Assembly (NCBI RefSeq): GCF_002795245.1
Contig: NZ_PGVG01000003.1
Span: 310,001-374,000, forward strand
Source of the DNA: Bradyrhizobium forestalis
GTDB lineage: Bacteria > Pseudomonadota > Alphaproteobacteria > Rhizobiales > Xanthobacteraceae
Direction: 5' to 3'
DNA length: 64,000 nucleotides
The notes under the pieces were generated by a model. It was given only the letters and a program-made list of their open reading frames with translations, was not told the origin of the DNA and ran no database searches. The stretch's first letter is position 1, and every line of letters starts with the position of its first letter. Below are positions 45,598 through 53,372 of this stretch, in pieces. The position numbers and the translations under genes are program-made.

Positions 45598-47382
45598 ATG
45601 GCGTCCAGCTCCACACGCTGGCTTATTCGCGGGATAGCGGCGCTTGCCTTGGTCGCAGCCGCTTCGTGGCTCGGATATGCCCTGGCTTTCCAGCGGGGAC
45701 TTGACCGTTTGCACGTGGCGGCCCAGCAGCGGCTTGCGGTGGAAGCCGCCAGGCTCGACGGTTATCTCTCCAGATTTGAATATCTGCCGTCGCTGCTCGA
45801 GACATCCCCAAGCGTATTCAAGTTGCTCGGCGATCCCGCCGATCCTGCGCTGCAGCAATCGGTCAGCCTGTATCTGAAGTCGATCAACCTGCTTGCCGGG
45901 GCCGACAATCTTTACGTCCTGAGCGTTTCGGGGGAAGCGCTGGCCGCGGCCGATTTCGATGATCCGGGTACGCCGGTCGGTCGCAATTTATCGTATCGCC
46001 CCTATGTGAGCGGGGCGCTCGCGGGCGGACGAGGCGCGTTCTTCGGTGTTGGTATCACCAGTGCGCGCGCCGGCTACTATCTGTCCTATGCCCTGAAGGA
46101 CGGCGGGGCCACCAAGGGGATCGCCGCGGTCAAGGTCAATCTGGATTCGTTCGAGCGCGGGTGGCGCGATCTTGCCGGCGACGCACTCCTCCTCGACGAA
46201 CGGGGCGTGACGATACTCGCCTCCCGCGACGCATGGCGCTACCGCCCGACGGCACCGCTGTCGCCGAATATGCGCGACGAGATTGCGCGGTCAAAACCTT
46301 ACGCCGACTATGATCTGAGGCCGCTCGGATGGACTACTGTGGCTGCGCCCGAGGGTGGTAGCGCACGCGTGACCACCGAAAACGGGACGGCCTATACGCT
46401 CAGCGAGCTTCCGATCAACCGGGGCCTCTGGAAGCTCGTGCTTCTCGATGATGAGGCGCCGGCCCGGCAGACTGCGCTGATCATCGGTGCGCTGTCAGGT
46501 CTTGCCGCCGTCGTTGCCGTGCTGGCGCTTGGGCTCCTGGTGCAACGCCGCAGAGCGATCAGGGCACGGCTGGCCAATCAGGCCGCATTGCAGGCGGCGC
46601 ACGACATGCTCGAAACCAGGGTGCAGGAACGAACCGCCGAACTGCGGGCGGCGCAGGATGAACTGGTCCATGCCGGAAAGCTGGCGGCTCTCGGCCAGAT
46701 GTCGGCCGGAATTGTGCATGAACTGAACCAGCCTTTGGCGGCGCTGCAGACAGCGGCCGACAATGCGATCCTGCTCGTCGATCGCGGGTCGGTCGACGGT
46801 GCCCGCGGCAACCTCACCCGGATCGGCGAATTGGTACGTCGGCTCGGGCGCCTGACCGGCCAGCTCAGGGTTTTCGCCTACAAGTCGAGTAGCCCGCTTG
46901 ACGCGGTCTCGGTCGAGCAGGCCGTGAGTGAGTCGCTCAAGATACTCGCCGCGCGCGTGAAGGAAGGGGGCGTCGGCGTCGTGACGGACATTGACGCCGA
47001 ACTCAGCGTCGTCGCCGACCAGACGAGGCTCGAGCAACTATTGTGCAACATCGTGGCGAATGCGCTGGATGCCGTGGAAGGTGCCGAACGAAAGTCGATC
47101 GTGATCCGGGCCGCCAGGGAAGAGGGGCAAGCCGCCCGCTGCCGCATCGCCATCAGCAACAGCGGCCCCGCGATCGCCTCCGATGTTCTCAGGCGCATGT
47201 TCGAGCCGTTCGTAACGACCAAGCCGGCGGGCAAGGGCCTCGGCCTTGGCCTGATGCTGTCGAACCACATCGCACGTTCCTTCGGCGGCGAATTGCACGG
47301 GCGAAATCTTCCTGATGGCGCCGAATTTGTCCTGATCCTTCCATTGGCCGAGATGACAGAGGCGGTTTCGCATGGGCGATGA
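45598..47382 (+). CDS. dctB: DctB-type sensor histidine kinase (C4-dicarboxylate sensor-like)
   Basis: This membrane kinase probably senses C4-dicarboxylates in the periplasm and phosphorylates the DctD-type partner. From ATG 45598 it has 594 residues: TM1 about 9-29, a periplasmic double-PAS-like sensor region (residues 35-290, with YVLSVSGEALAA and FFGVGITSARAGYYLSYAL), TM2 about 292-313, a coiled coil (HDMLETRVQERTAELRAAQ), the phospho-acceptor in HELNQPLAAL (His about 374), and ATP-binding boxes QLLCNIVANALDAV and GKGLGLGLMLSNHIA. An in-frame start at 45487 overlapping cydB would add 37 residues. No HAMP domain is evident, as in DctB. The ligand is inferred from dctA in the same cluster. 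Confidence 0.88.
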   Translation: MASSSTRWLIRGIAALALVAAASWLGYALAFQRGLDRLHVAAQQRLAVEAARLDGYLSRFEYLPSLLETSPSVFKLLGDPADPALQQSVSLYLKSINLLAGADNLYVLSVSGEALAAADFDDPGTPVGRNLSYRPYVSGALAGGRGAFFGVGITSARAGYYLSYALKDGGATKGIAAVKVNLDSFERGWRDLAGDALLLDERGVTILASRDAWRYRPTAPLSPNMRDEIARSKPYADYDLRPLGWTTVAAPEGGSARVTTENGTAYTLSELPINRGLWKLVLLDDEAPARQTALIIGALSGLAAVVAVLALGLLVQRRRAIRARLANQAALQAAHDMLETRVQERTAELRAAQDELVHAGKLAALGQMSAGIVHELNQPLAALQTAADNAILLVDRGSVDGARGNLTRIGELVRRLGRLTGQLRVFAYKSSSPLDAVSVEQAVSESLKILAARVKEGGVGVVTDIDAELSVVADQTRLEQLLCNIVANALDAVEGAERKSIVIRAAREEGQAARCRIAISNSGPAIASDVLRRMFEPFVTTKPAGKGLGLGLMLSNHIARSFGGELHGRNLPDGAEFVLILPLAEMTEAVSHGR

Positions 47383-48748
47383 CCAATCCATTGGCGTAAT
47401 CTACGTCGAGGACGACGAGGATGTCCGCATCGGCGGCGTTCAAGCGCTCGAGCTTGCGGGGTTCTCGGTCTCGGGTTTTGCGTCGGTAGAGACCGCCAAC
47501 GCGTCCGTGCGCCCCGACATGCCCTCTGTCGTGGTCTGCGACGTGCGGCTGCGGGGCAAGAGCGGCCTTGAATGGCAGTCCGATCTGCGCAGGCTGGATC
47601 CGGACCTGCCCGTGATCCTGATCACCGGACATGGTGATATCTCCATGGCCGTGCAGGCGATGCGAAACGGTGCCTACGACTTCATCGAGAAGCCGTGCTC
47701 GTCGGAGCAACTCGTATCCGTGGTACGGAGGGCGGCTGAAAAGAGACGCTTGACCCTGGAGGTTCGCTCGCTGCGGTCCGCGCTGTCGGACCGCCAGGGG
47801 ATCGAGGCGAGCCTGCTCGGCCGGTCCCCGCAGATCCAGGAAGTGCGCAGGCTTGTATCCACGCTGGCCTCCACCAATGTCGACGTCACGATCTACGGCG
47901 AGACCGGGACCGGCAAGGATGTGGTCGCGCGTTGCCTGCATAATCACAGCGGACGGCGCGCCGGCAATTACGTCGCAGTCAACTGCGGCGGCCTGCCCGA
48001 GTCGCTGGTCGAGAGCGAGCTGTTCGGCCACGAAGTGGGAGCCTTCACCGGCGCCATCCGCCAGCGCATCGGAAAGATCGAGTATGCGAATGGCGGAACG
48101 CTGTTTCTCGACGAAATCGAGAGCATGCCGCTGAGTGTTCAGGTGAAGTTACTCCGGTCCCTGCAGGACCGGTCGATCGAACGCGTCGGTACCAACAAGC
48201 CGATCGCGGTGGACTGCCGGGTCGTGGCGGCGAGCAAGACGAACTTGTTCGAGCTGAGCGAAAAGAAGCTGTTTCGCGCGGATCTCTATTACCGCCTCGG
48301 CGTCGCTTTCATCGAACTGCCGCCGCTCCGGGAGCGGCGCGAAGACATTCCCCTGTTGTTCGAGCATTTCGCGCTGGACGCCGCCAGACGGTTCGAACGT
48401 GATGCACCGATACTGGATGAGCAGACGGTGTCTGCTCTGCTGGCTTATTCCTGGCCGGGGAACGTACGCGAGCTTCGCAACGTTGCCGACCGCTTCGTGC
48501 TTGGTGTCCTCGACGGCAAGGCGATCAACAAATCCGGATTTGGCACGTCGGATCCGTCGTTGCCTCGACAGCTCGAAAATATCGAGCGATCGATCATCGA
48601 GGACGCGCTGCGGCGCAAGCAGGGCGACGTGCAGGCAACCGCAACGCTTTTGGGCATCCCGAAGCAGACCTTGTACGACAAGATCAAGCGTCTCGCCGTC
48701 AACGTGGACGGGATAAGGGAAGGGGCGATCGTTCGTTCCGGAGCCTGA
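47372..48748 (+). CDS. dctD: DctD-type sigma-54-dependent response regulator
   Basis: This activator receives phosphate from the adjacent kinase and opens sigma-54 promoters. Order of parts: receiver domain (VICV-type start IYVEDDEDV, phospho-Asp about 55 in VVCDVRLRGKSG), AAA+ domain with Walker A GETGTGKD near 176 and sigma-54-contact loop GAFTGA near 222, Walker B LFLDEIES, and a Fis-type HTH at the end (GDVQATATLLGIPKQTLYDK). The 458 residues are normal. It overlaps the kinase gene by 11 bases. The sigma-54-like promoter at 28772 is a natural target. Naming it dctD rather than another NtrC-type regulator rests on cluster content. Confidence 0.92.
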   Translation: MGDDQSIGVIYVEDDEDVRIGGVQALELAGFSVSGFASVETANASVRPDMPSVVVCDVRLRGKSGLEWQSDLRRLDPDLPVILITGHGDISMAVQAMRNGAYDFIEKPCSSEQLVSVVRRAAEKRRLTLEVRSLRSALSDRQGIEASLLGRSPQIQEVRRLVSTLASTNVDVTIYGETGTGKDVVARCLHNHSGRRAGNYVAVNCGGLPESLVESELFGHEVGAFTGAIRQRIGKIEYANGGTLFLDEIESMPLSVQVKLLRSLQDRSIERVGTNKPIAVDCRVVAASKTNLFELSEKKLFRADLYYRLGVAFIELPPLRERREDIPLLFEHFALDAARRFERDAPILDEQTVSALLAYSWPGNVRELRNVADRFVLGVLDGKAINKSGFGTSDPSLPRQLENIERSIIEDALRRKQGDVQATATLLGIPKQTLYDKIKRLAVNVDGIREGAIVRSGA

Positions 48749-48869
48749 CGATCTGGGGTGGCGCCCTGGGGCAGCCGGACATGCAAGGCGGTGTGAAAGC
48801 AAGGGAGCCAGTTAGAAGCTTCCCGACGCGGAAACGAACAAGTCATCCTTTTTGAGTGAGGGATCTCCA

Positions 48870-50588
48870 ATGAATCGGCCATTCAACATGCCGGACGAGT
48901 TTGTCGACGGATTGATGAAGGCGGGGGGCAGCCTGTGGCGCTCTCTGGGCGGAGCAGCGAATGGCGAGCGTGATGGCGCGGTGCTCGGCTCGCCCCTGGA
49001 TTCATCGGCGCGCATCGCCCAGTTGCAGGCGGACTATCTGAAGGGCTTGTACCAGCTTTCGGAGCACATCATCAAATCCTCGGCAGGCGGGCAGGGCGAG
49101 GCGGCCGTCGAAACTTCGCGTGGCGACCGCCGGTTCAATGCCACCGAGTGGCGGGACAATTCGCTCTGCAGCACACTGAAGCAATACTACCTGCTGAACT
49201 CACGCTATTGCATCGAGTTCGTCGAAGCGCTGGATCTGGACGAGAAGGAAAAGCACCGGCTGCGTTTCTTCACGCGTCAGTTCGTCGAGGCGATGAGCCC
49301 GACGAATTTCGTCGCCACCAATCCCGACGTCATCAAGCTCGCGACCGATACCGAAGGCCAAAGCCTCAAGGCTGGGCTCGACAATCTGATGACGGATCTG
49401 AGCAAGGGCAATTTGACGATCACGGACGAGGCCGCATTCGAGGTCGGAAAGGACGTCGCAACATCCAAAGGCGCGGTCGTGTTCGAGAACGAGCTGTTTC
49501 AGCTCATTCAATACGAACCGGCCACCGAGCAGGTGGCTGCCCGGCCCCTGCTGATCGTGCCGCCCTGCATCAACAAGTTTTACATCCTGGACCTGCAGCC
49601 AGCCAATTCCTTCGTCCGGTTTGCAGTTGAACACGGCCTGACGGTGTTCGTGGTGTCCTGGCGCAATCCGGACGCGTCTTGCGGGCACTTTGGGTGGGAT
49701 GACTATGTCGAACATGGTGCGATGCGCGCCATCGAGATCGTTCGATCGATCTCGGGTGCCGACAAGATCAATGTCGTCGGCTGGTGTGTCGGAGGAACCA
49801 TCCTGTCGTCGGCGCTCGCGATCCTGCGGACGCGCGGTGACCAATCGGTCGCCAGCGTCACCTTGCTGACCACTATGCTCGATTTCCGTGAGCCAGGCGA
49901 TCTCGGCGTGTTCGTGGACGAAGAGAGCGTGCGACAACGCGAGCAGACGATCGGCAATGGCGGTATCTACCGCGGCGCAGAGCTGGGATTCGTCTTCCAG
50001 ACCCTGCGTTCGAAAGAATTGATATGGCCGAACGTGATCAACCATTATCTGAAGGGAAAGCCGCCCGAGCGCTTCGATCTCCTGTTCTGGAACGCGGATG
50101 TCACCAATCTACCAGGGCCCATGTATTGCTGGTACATCCGCAATATGTATCTGGAGAACAATCTGCGGCACCCCGGTAGATTGACGATGTGCGGTACACC
50201 GGTCGATTTGGGGCAGGTCGACGTGCCGGCCTACGTTCTGGCGACCGTCGAGGATCACATCGTGCCATGGCGATCCGCCTATCGCACGACAAGCCTGTTC
50301 CGCGGCGATACCCGGTTTGTACTCGGCGCGAGCGGGCATATCGCCGGCGTGATCAACCCGGCATCAAAGAACAAGCGGAGCTATTGGGTTTCGGACGAGC
50401 GCTGCGAGGATCCGGCAGCATGGCTGGCGGATGCGGAAGAGAAGCCGGGCAGTTGGTGGAACGACTGGATCGCCTGGCTCAAGCCTCAGGCGGAGGAACA
50501 TCGACCGGCACGCGCGCAACTCGGCAGCAACCTTTATCCCCCGGGCGAACCGGCGCCCGGTCGATACGTGAAAGCAAAGGCCAACTGA
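48870..50588 (+). CDS. phaC: Class I poly(3-hydroxyalkanoate) synthase
   Basis: PhaC polymerises (R)-3-hydroxybutyryl-CoA into PHB. The 572 residues are class I size. The lipase-like box GWCVGG carries catalytic C306; D462 (VEDHIVPW) and H490 (GASGHIAGV) complete the triad, spaced like C319/D480/H508 of the Cupriavidus enzyme. Other family segments are IVPPCINKFYILDLQP and FVVSWRNPDASCGHFGWDDY. ATG 48870 was chosen because GAGGG precedes it; a TTG at 48852 is in frame. The 121-base gap after dctD could hold its own promoter. Confidence 0.96.
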   Translation: MNRPFNMPDEFVDGLMKAGGSLWRSLGGAANGERDGAVLGSPLDSSARIAQLQADYLKGLYQLSEHIIKSSAGGQGEAAVETSRGDRRFNATEWRDNSLCSTLKQYYLLNSRYCIEFVEALDLDEKEKHRLRFFTRQFVEAMSPTNFVATNPDVIKLATDTEGQSLKAGLDNLMTDLSKGNLTITDEAAFEVGKDVATSKGAVVFENELFQLIQYEPATEQVAARPLLIVPPCINKFYILDLQPANSFVRFAVEHGLTVFVVSWRNPDASCGHFGWDDYVEHGAMRAIEIVRSISGADKINVVGWCVGGTILSSALAILRTRGDQSVASVTLLTTMLDFREPGDLGVFVDEESVRQREQTIGNGGIYRGAELGFVFQTLRSKELIWPNVINHYLKGKPPERFDLLFWNADVTNLPGPMYCWYIRNMYLENNLRHPGRLTMCGTPVDLGQVDVPAYVLATVEDHIVPWRSAYRTTSLFRGDTRFVLGASGHIAGVINPASKNKRSYWVSDERCEDPAAWLADAEEKPGSWWNDWIAWLKPQAEEHRPARAQLGSNLYPPGEPAPGRYVKAKAN

Positions 50589-51090
50589 CGACGCGGCTCT
50601 TGGATGGTTCAGGCAAAGGCGTGACTTAGTTTAGCCGTTTCTTGCGCTGGAAATCCCGCCCAAAGGACCATCAGACTCCCGCTTCGATGATCAAGTCGAC
50701 TGCTCGCGTGCTGCTTCAGCCTCCGGGGCACCAGCTAAAAGTGGCGGAAGCGATGACTCTGGATGGTGTGAGGATCGGACACCATCTGCGCCCGCTAGAG
50801 CGGACCGCTCGGTCAACATCGTAGTCAGTACAGAGGACCGACGCGCGAAGTTGCCAGCATCATCGACGCGTGTCCTCAGCGTATCGTGAGGCGAATCATG
50901 GCTCGACCGGGGCGGCTCTTGGCGCCAAGGGGCCACCCCGGACGTGATTAGCCGCCGGTCGCGAAGCTCTGCGTCGCTTCGCTGCATAATGGATCCGCTC
51001 TTCCGATAGGCGTGTGCTGGCCAGGCGAGGGCTCTATCATTCCGAAAAGAGAAACCCCATTGCGGCTTCAATGCACCTCTATCGACCCAA

Positions 51091-51118
51091 TTGTCGGAAT
51101 GACTGTCGATTCCGATAA
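51091..51118 (+). repeat. Imperfect inverted repeat (10-base arms)
   Basis: TTGTCGGAAT and ATTCCGATAA are inverted with one mismatch and an 8-base spacer. The role is unknown; a recombination or binding site is possible. Confidence 0.4.
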
Positions 51119-51247
51119 CGAATCATACGCCTCTTAATCAGCGGGTTTACGGGCATGCTAGGGGCCAGCCTAAAAATGGACGGGCAACTCGCTTGAAGGT
51201 CAATCAAGAAGGCCCACTATTCGGTCGCGAGTGTACGCGACGTGCGA

Positions 51248-51277
51248 GTTATACTCAGTCCGCGAAGTGAGTATAAC
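51248..51277 (+). repeat. Perfect inverted repeat (10-base arms)
   Basis: GTTATACTCA and TGAGTATAAC are exact reverse complements separated by ten bases. The symmetry and A+T content stand out in this GC-rich genome. There is no gene within 700 bases downstream on the plus strand, so an operator for a local gene is unlikely. Confidence 0.55.
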
Positions 51278-51546
51278 GTCAGTTGAACGCAGCGTTGGAT
51301 CCCACCGACCTTTCAGACGCACGTCTTGCGGGTGGCGTGTGCACACGGCTCCGCGTGTGCGCGACGTGTGCACTGAGAATCCGAAAGCGCGATTTTCGCT
51401 TCCAATCGGGACCTGAATGAGCCTAGAAGAACCAAGCTGCGGAAGCGTGGTCGAGGCAAGTTTCTTAGTCGGTCCAATAACATATAGGATCGATCGGAGC
51501 TAAAATAGCTTAGCAATATGAATGGCTTACGCTGGAAATTTTCCAC

Positions 51547-51641
51547 CGCGCCCATGATGGATTGGAACGAGAGTTAAGGTAATTCAAATACTTAGAGGGT
51601 AGTGTGTGCACGACCTGTGCACCGAGAGAGCAAGAAAAATC
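51547..51641 (+). repeat. Dispersed repeat, copy B
   Basis: This copy matches 15567-15660 at roughly 85% by eye in the same orientation, including CATGATGGATTGGA, CTTAGAGGG and GTGTGCACGAC. Partial relatives of the GTGTGCAC core also occur at 51336-51372. No protein is conserved between the copies. Confidence 0.6.
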
Positions 51642-51972
51642 TTGCGACAGCCAACGAGGAGCAAGCCTTCTGAAGCGGATGGGGTCGACCTTCAGTGGTG
51701 CAATTGCAAGGCAAAGTTTTCGAGGATGACCGCAGACTAGTGCGAGTGCTGACGAGCAACCTCAGTTCTCGAAGATGAAAATTGTCACTCAATCGCCACT
51801 TAATCGCATGGTCGTGCTGATCGATCCGAGATCAAATCGTTCCTAGGGTATGGGCTGGTCGCGTTCCCCGCGACTAACGAGTATAGCGGGCGGATGCTGT
51901 TCTCCCATCAACGGCAGTTGTTGATAGGGTCGATCGTATATGCGCGGCCACACATGAGGCAGCGCAAGCTTG

Positions 51973-52809
51973 TTAATTCGTCGGCCCGTCGCCGCGAATG
52001 GCGAACGTCGTGGCCTTCAGCTTGGTCATGCCGAACTTGTCGAACAACTTGTCATAGGTGCCGTCGGCGCGGATCGCAGTGAGGGCATCGGCGGCGGCCT
52101 GCGCGAGCTGCTTGTCGCGAAAGGCGAAGGTGATGTCGGTGCCGGCGATGTCGCGGACCCAGATCTTTGCGATGCCCTTCTGCTCGAGCGAGTTGGCGGT
52201 CTCGTTGATGTTGAGCGCGGCCTCGAGCTGGCCGGCGCGCAGCGCCGCCGAAGTGGCGGTGACGGTGGTGAAGGTGCGCAGCTCGATCGGCTTGAGGCCC
52301 TTGGCCTCCATCGCGGTGCTGAACTCGCGCGCCTTGCGCTCGGTGTAGGTCGCCGATTCCACGCCGACGACGCGGCCGGCGAGATCCTCGAACTTTTCGA
52401 GCTTCAGGCTGGAGGAGGGATCGGTGTAGATGCTGATCGCCTGCTGCGCATAAGGCACGAGGTAGAGCATCTTCGAGCGCTCCTCGGTCCAGAACAGGCC
52501 GGTGTTGATGGCATCGAACCGCCCCGAGCGCAGCGCCGGGATCATCGGCGGGAAGTCCATGCGCAGGAACACCGGCTCGACGCAGATGCGCTTGGCGATC
52601 TCGCGGGCGAGCTCGACATTGAGCCCCTGCAGCTCGCCCTTGTCGTCGACGAATTGCTGCGGCGGCAGCGTCGGGTTGATCGACATCTGCCATTTCGGCG
52701 CCTCGATCAGGCTCGACGCCGGAACCTTCGGCGTGCAGGTTTGGGCACCGGCGGCCTGCGTCAGGCCGGCCAGAAGAACGAGGGCGGAGAAGATTTTGGG
52801 AAATCGCAT
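51973..52809 (-). CDS. Amino acid-type ABC substrate-binding protein (SBP_bac_3 family), orphan
   Basis: This 278-residue periplasmic protein starts at 52809 with a signal peptide ending near AAGAQT. SBP family 3 features are PPQQFVDDKGELQGLNVELAREIAKRI, FDAINTGLFWTEER, and GRVVGVESATYTERKA with ALRAGQLEAALNI. Two cysteines (TCTP and RICVE) may form a disulfide. The ligand is a polar amino acid or small organic acid by family. No permease or ATPase genes are next to it in the window, so it either uses components encoded elsewhere or serves another role. It is the last minus-strand gene of the acyl-CoA locus. Confidence 0.85.
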   Translation of the reverse strand: MRFPKIFSALVLLAGLTQAAGAQTCTPKVPASSLIEAPKWQMSINPTLPPQQFVDDKGELQGLNVELAREIAKRICVEPVFLRMDFPPMIPALRSGRFDAINTGLFWTEERSKMLYLVPYAQQAISIYTDPSSSLKLEKFEDLAGRVVGVESATYTERKAREFSTAMEAKGLKPIELRTFTTVTATSAALRAGQLEAALNINETANSLEQKGIAKIWVRDIAGTDITFAFRDKQLAQAAADALTAIRADGTYDKLFDKFGMTKLKATTFAIRGDGPTN

Positions 52810-52880
52810 CTGAATACTCCGATCAAATCGTGGGTGGCAGAGGAGCCGTTCTCCGGTCCGAAGTCTTCTTCGTTGTCTCG

Positions 52881-53363
52881 TCATGTGACCGCCGCAGCAC
52901 CGGCTTGCCGGGTCAGGATCAGCGAGATGTGGCGGGCCGCGGTCACCACCTCGTCGCGCTGGTTGAGGAGGTCGAGCGTCTCGACGACGATGCCGCGCGC
53001 GGGGTTTTTGGTCGGCCGCTTCTCGACGAATCGGAAGCGCACCCGCAAGCTATCGCCGGCGACGATGGGACCCTTGAATTTGACCTCGTCCCAGCCTAGC
53101 GAGGCGACCGAGGTCTCCTCGTACAGCTTCAGCTCCGACTTCAGTCCTTCCATCAGGGACAGGCCGAACAGGCCATGGCCAATCACCGCGGGAAAGCCGC
53201 GGGAGCGCGCATAGGCGCCATCGACATGGAGCGGATGATGGTCGCGCGTGACGTCGGCGAAGACTGCGATGTCGGCCTCCGTCACGGTGTGCACGGCGGT
53301 CTCGAACTCCGCGCCGAGCGCGATGTCCTCGTAGCGGAGATTGATCGGGGCGCTCGTGTCCAT
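52881..53363 (-). CDS. MaoC-family enoyl-CoA hydratase/dehydratase
   Basis: The 160-residue hot-dog protein carries the hydratase signature: FADVTRDHHPLHVDGAYA with the catalytic Asp and His, then FPAVIGHGLFGLSLMEGL and KFKGPIVAGDSLRVRFRF. It would hydrate an enoyl-CoA to a hydroxyacyl-CoA (R-specific in known MaoC enzymes). It follows the CoA-transferase gene by nine bases in a minus-strand operon with an acyl-CoA dehydrogenase, so the three form a plausible activation, dehydrogenation and hydration series. Confidence 0.88.
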   Translation of the reverse strand: MDTSAPINLRYEDIALGAEFETAVHTVTEADIAVFADVTRDHHPLHVDGAYARSRGFPAVIGHGLFGLSLMEGLKSELKLYEETSVASLGWDEVKFKGPIVAGDSLRVRFRFVEKRPTKNPARGIVVETLDLLNQRDEVVTAARHISLILTRQAGAAAVT

Positions 53364-53372
53364 GGTGATCCC

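Larger units (their letters stand above)
50589..51972 (+). other. Long gene-free region with inverted repeats and a dispersed repeat
   Basis: Nearly 1.4 kb of reduced GC contains no convincing gene on either strand; open frames are short and lack motifs. It holds two clear inverted repeats (51091-51118 and 51248-51277), GTGTGCAC-rich stretches at 51336-51372 and 51602-51620, and copy B of a repeat also found at 15567. CTCTTAATCAGCGGGT near 51131 resembles part of a tRNA anticodon arm but no tRNA folds around it. It separates the PHB module from an unrelated locus and may be an old insertion or deletion scar. Confidence 0.6.

Noticed and set aside
48757..48775. Second sigma-54-like element before phaC (TGGCGCCCTGGGGC)
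   Set aside because: The spacing between GG and GC is one base short and the -12 element is poor.
50691..51071. 126-residue minus-strand frame in the gene-free region
   Set aside because: No domain, no ribosome-binding site and a composition like random high-GC sequence; not supported as a gene.
51126..51146. Possible tRNA-Lys fragment (CTCTTAATCAGCGGGT)
   Set aside because: Only an anticodon-arm-like piece is visible; no T-loop, D-arm or acceptor stem can be folded around it.
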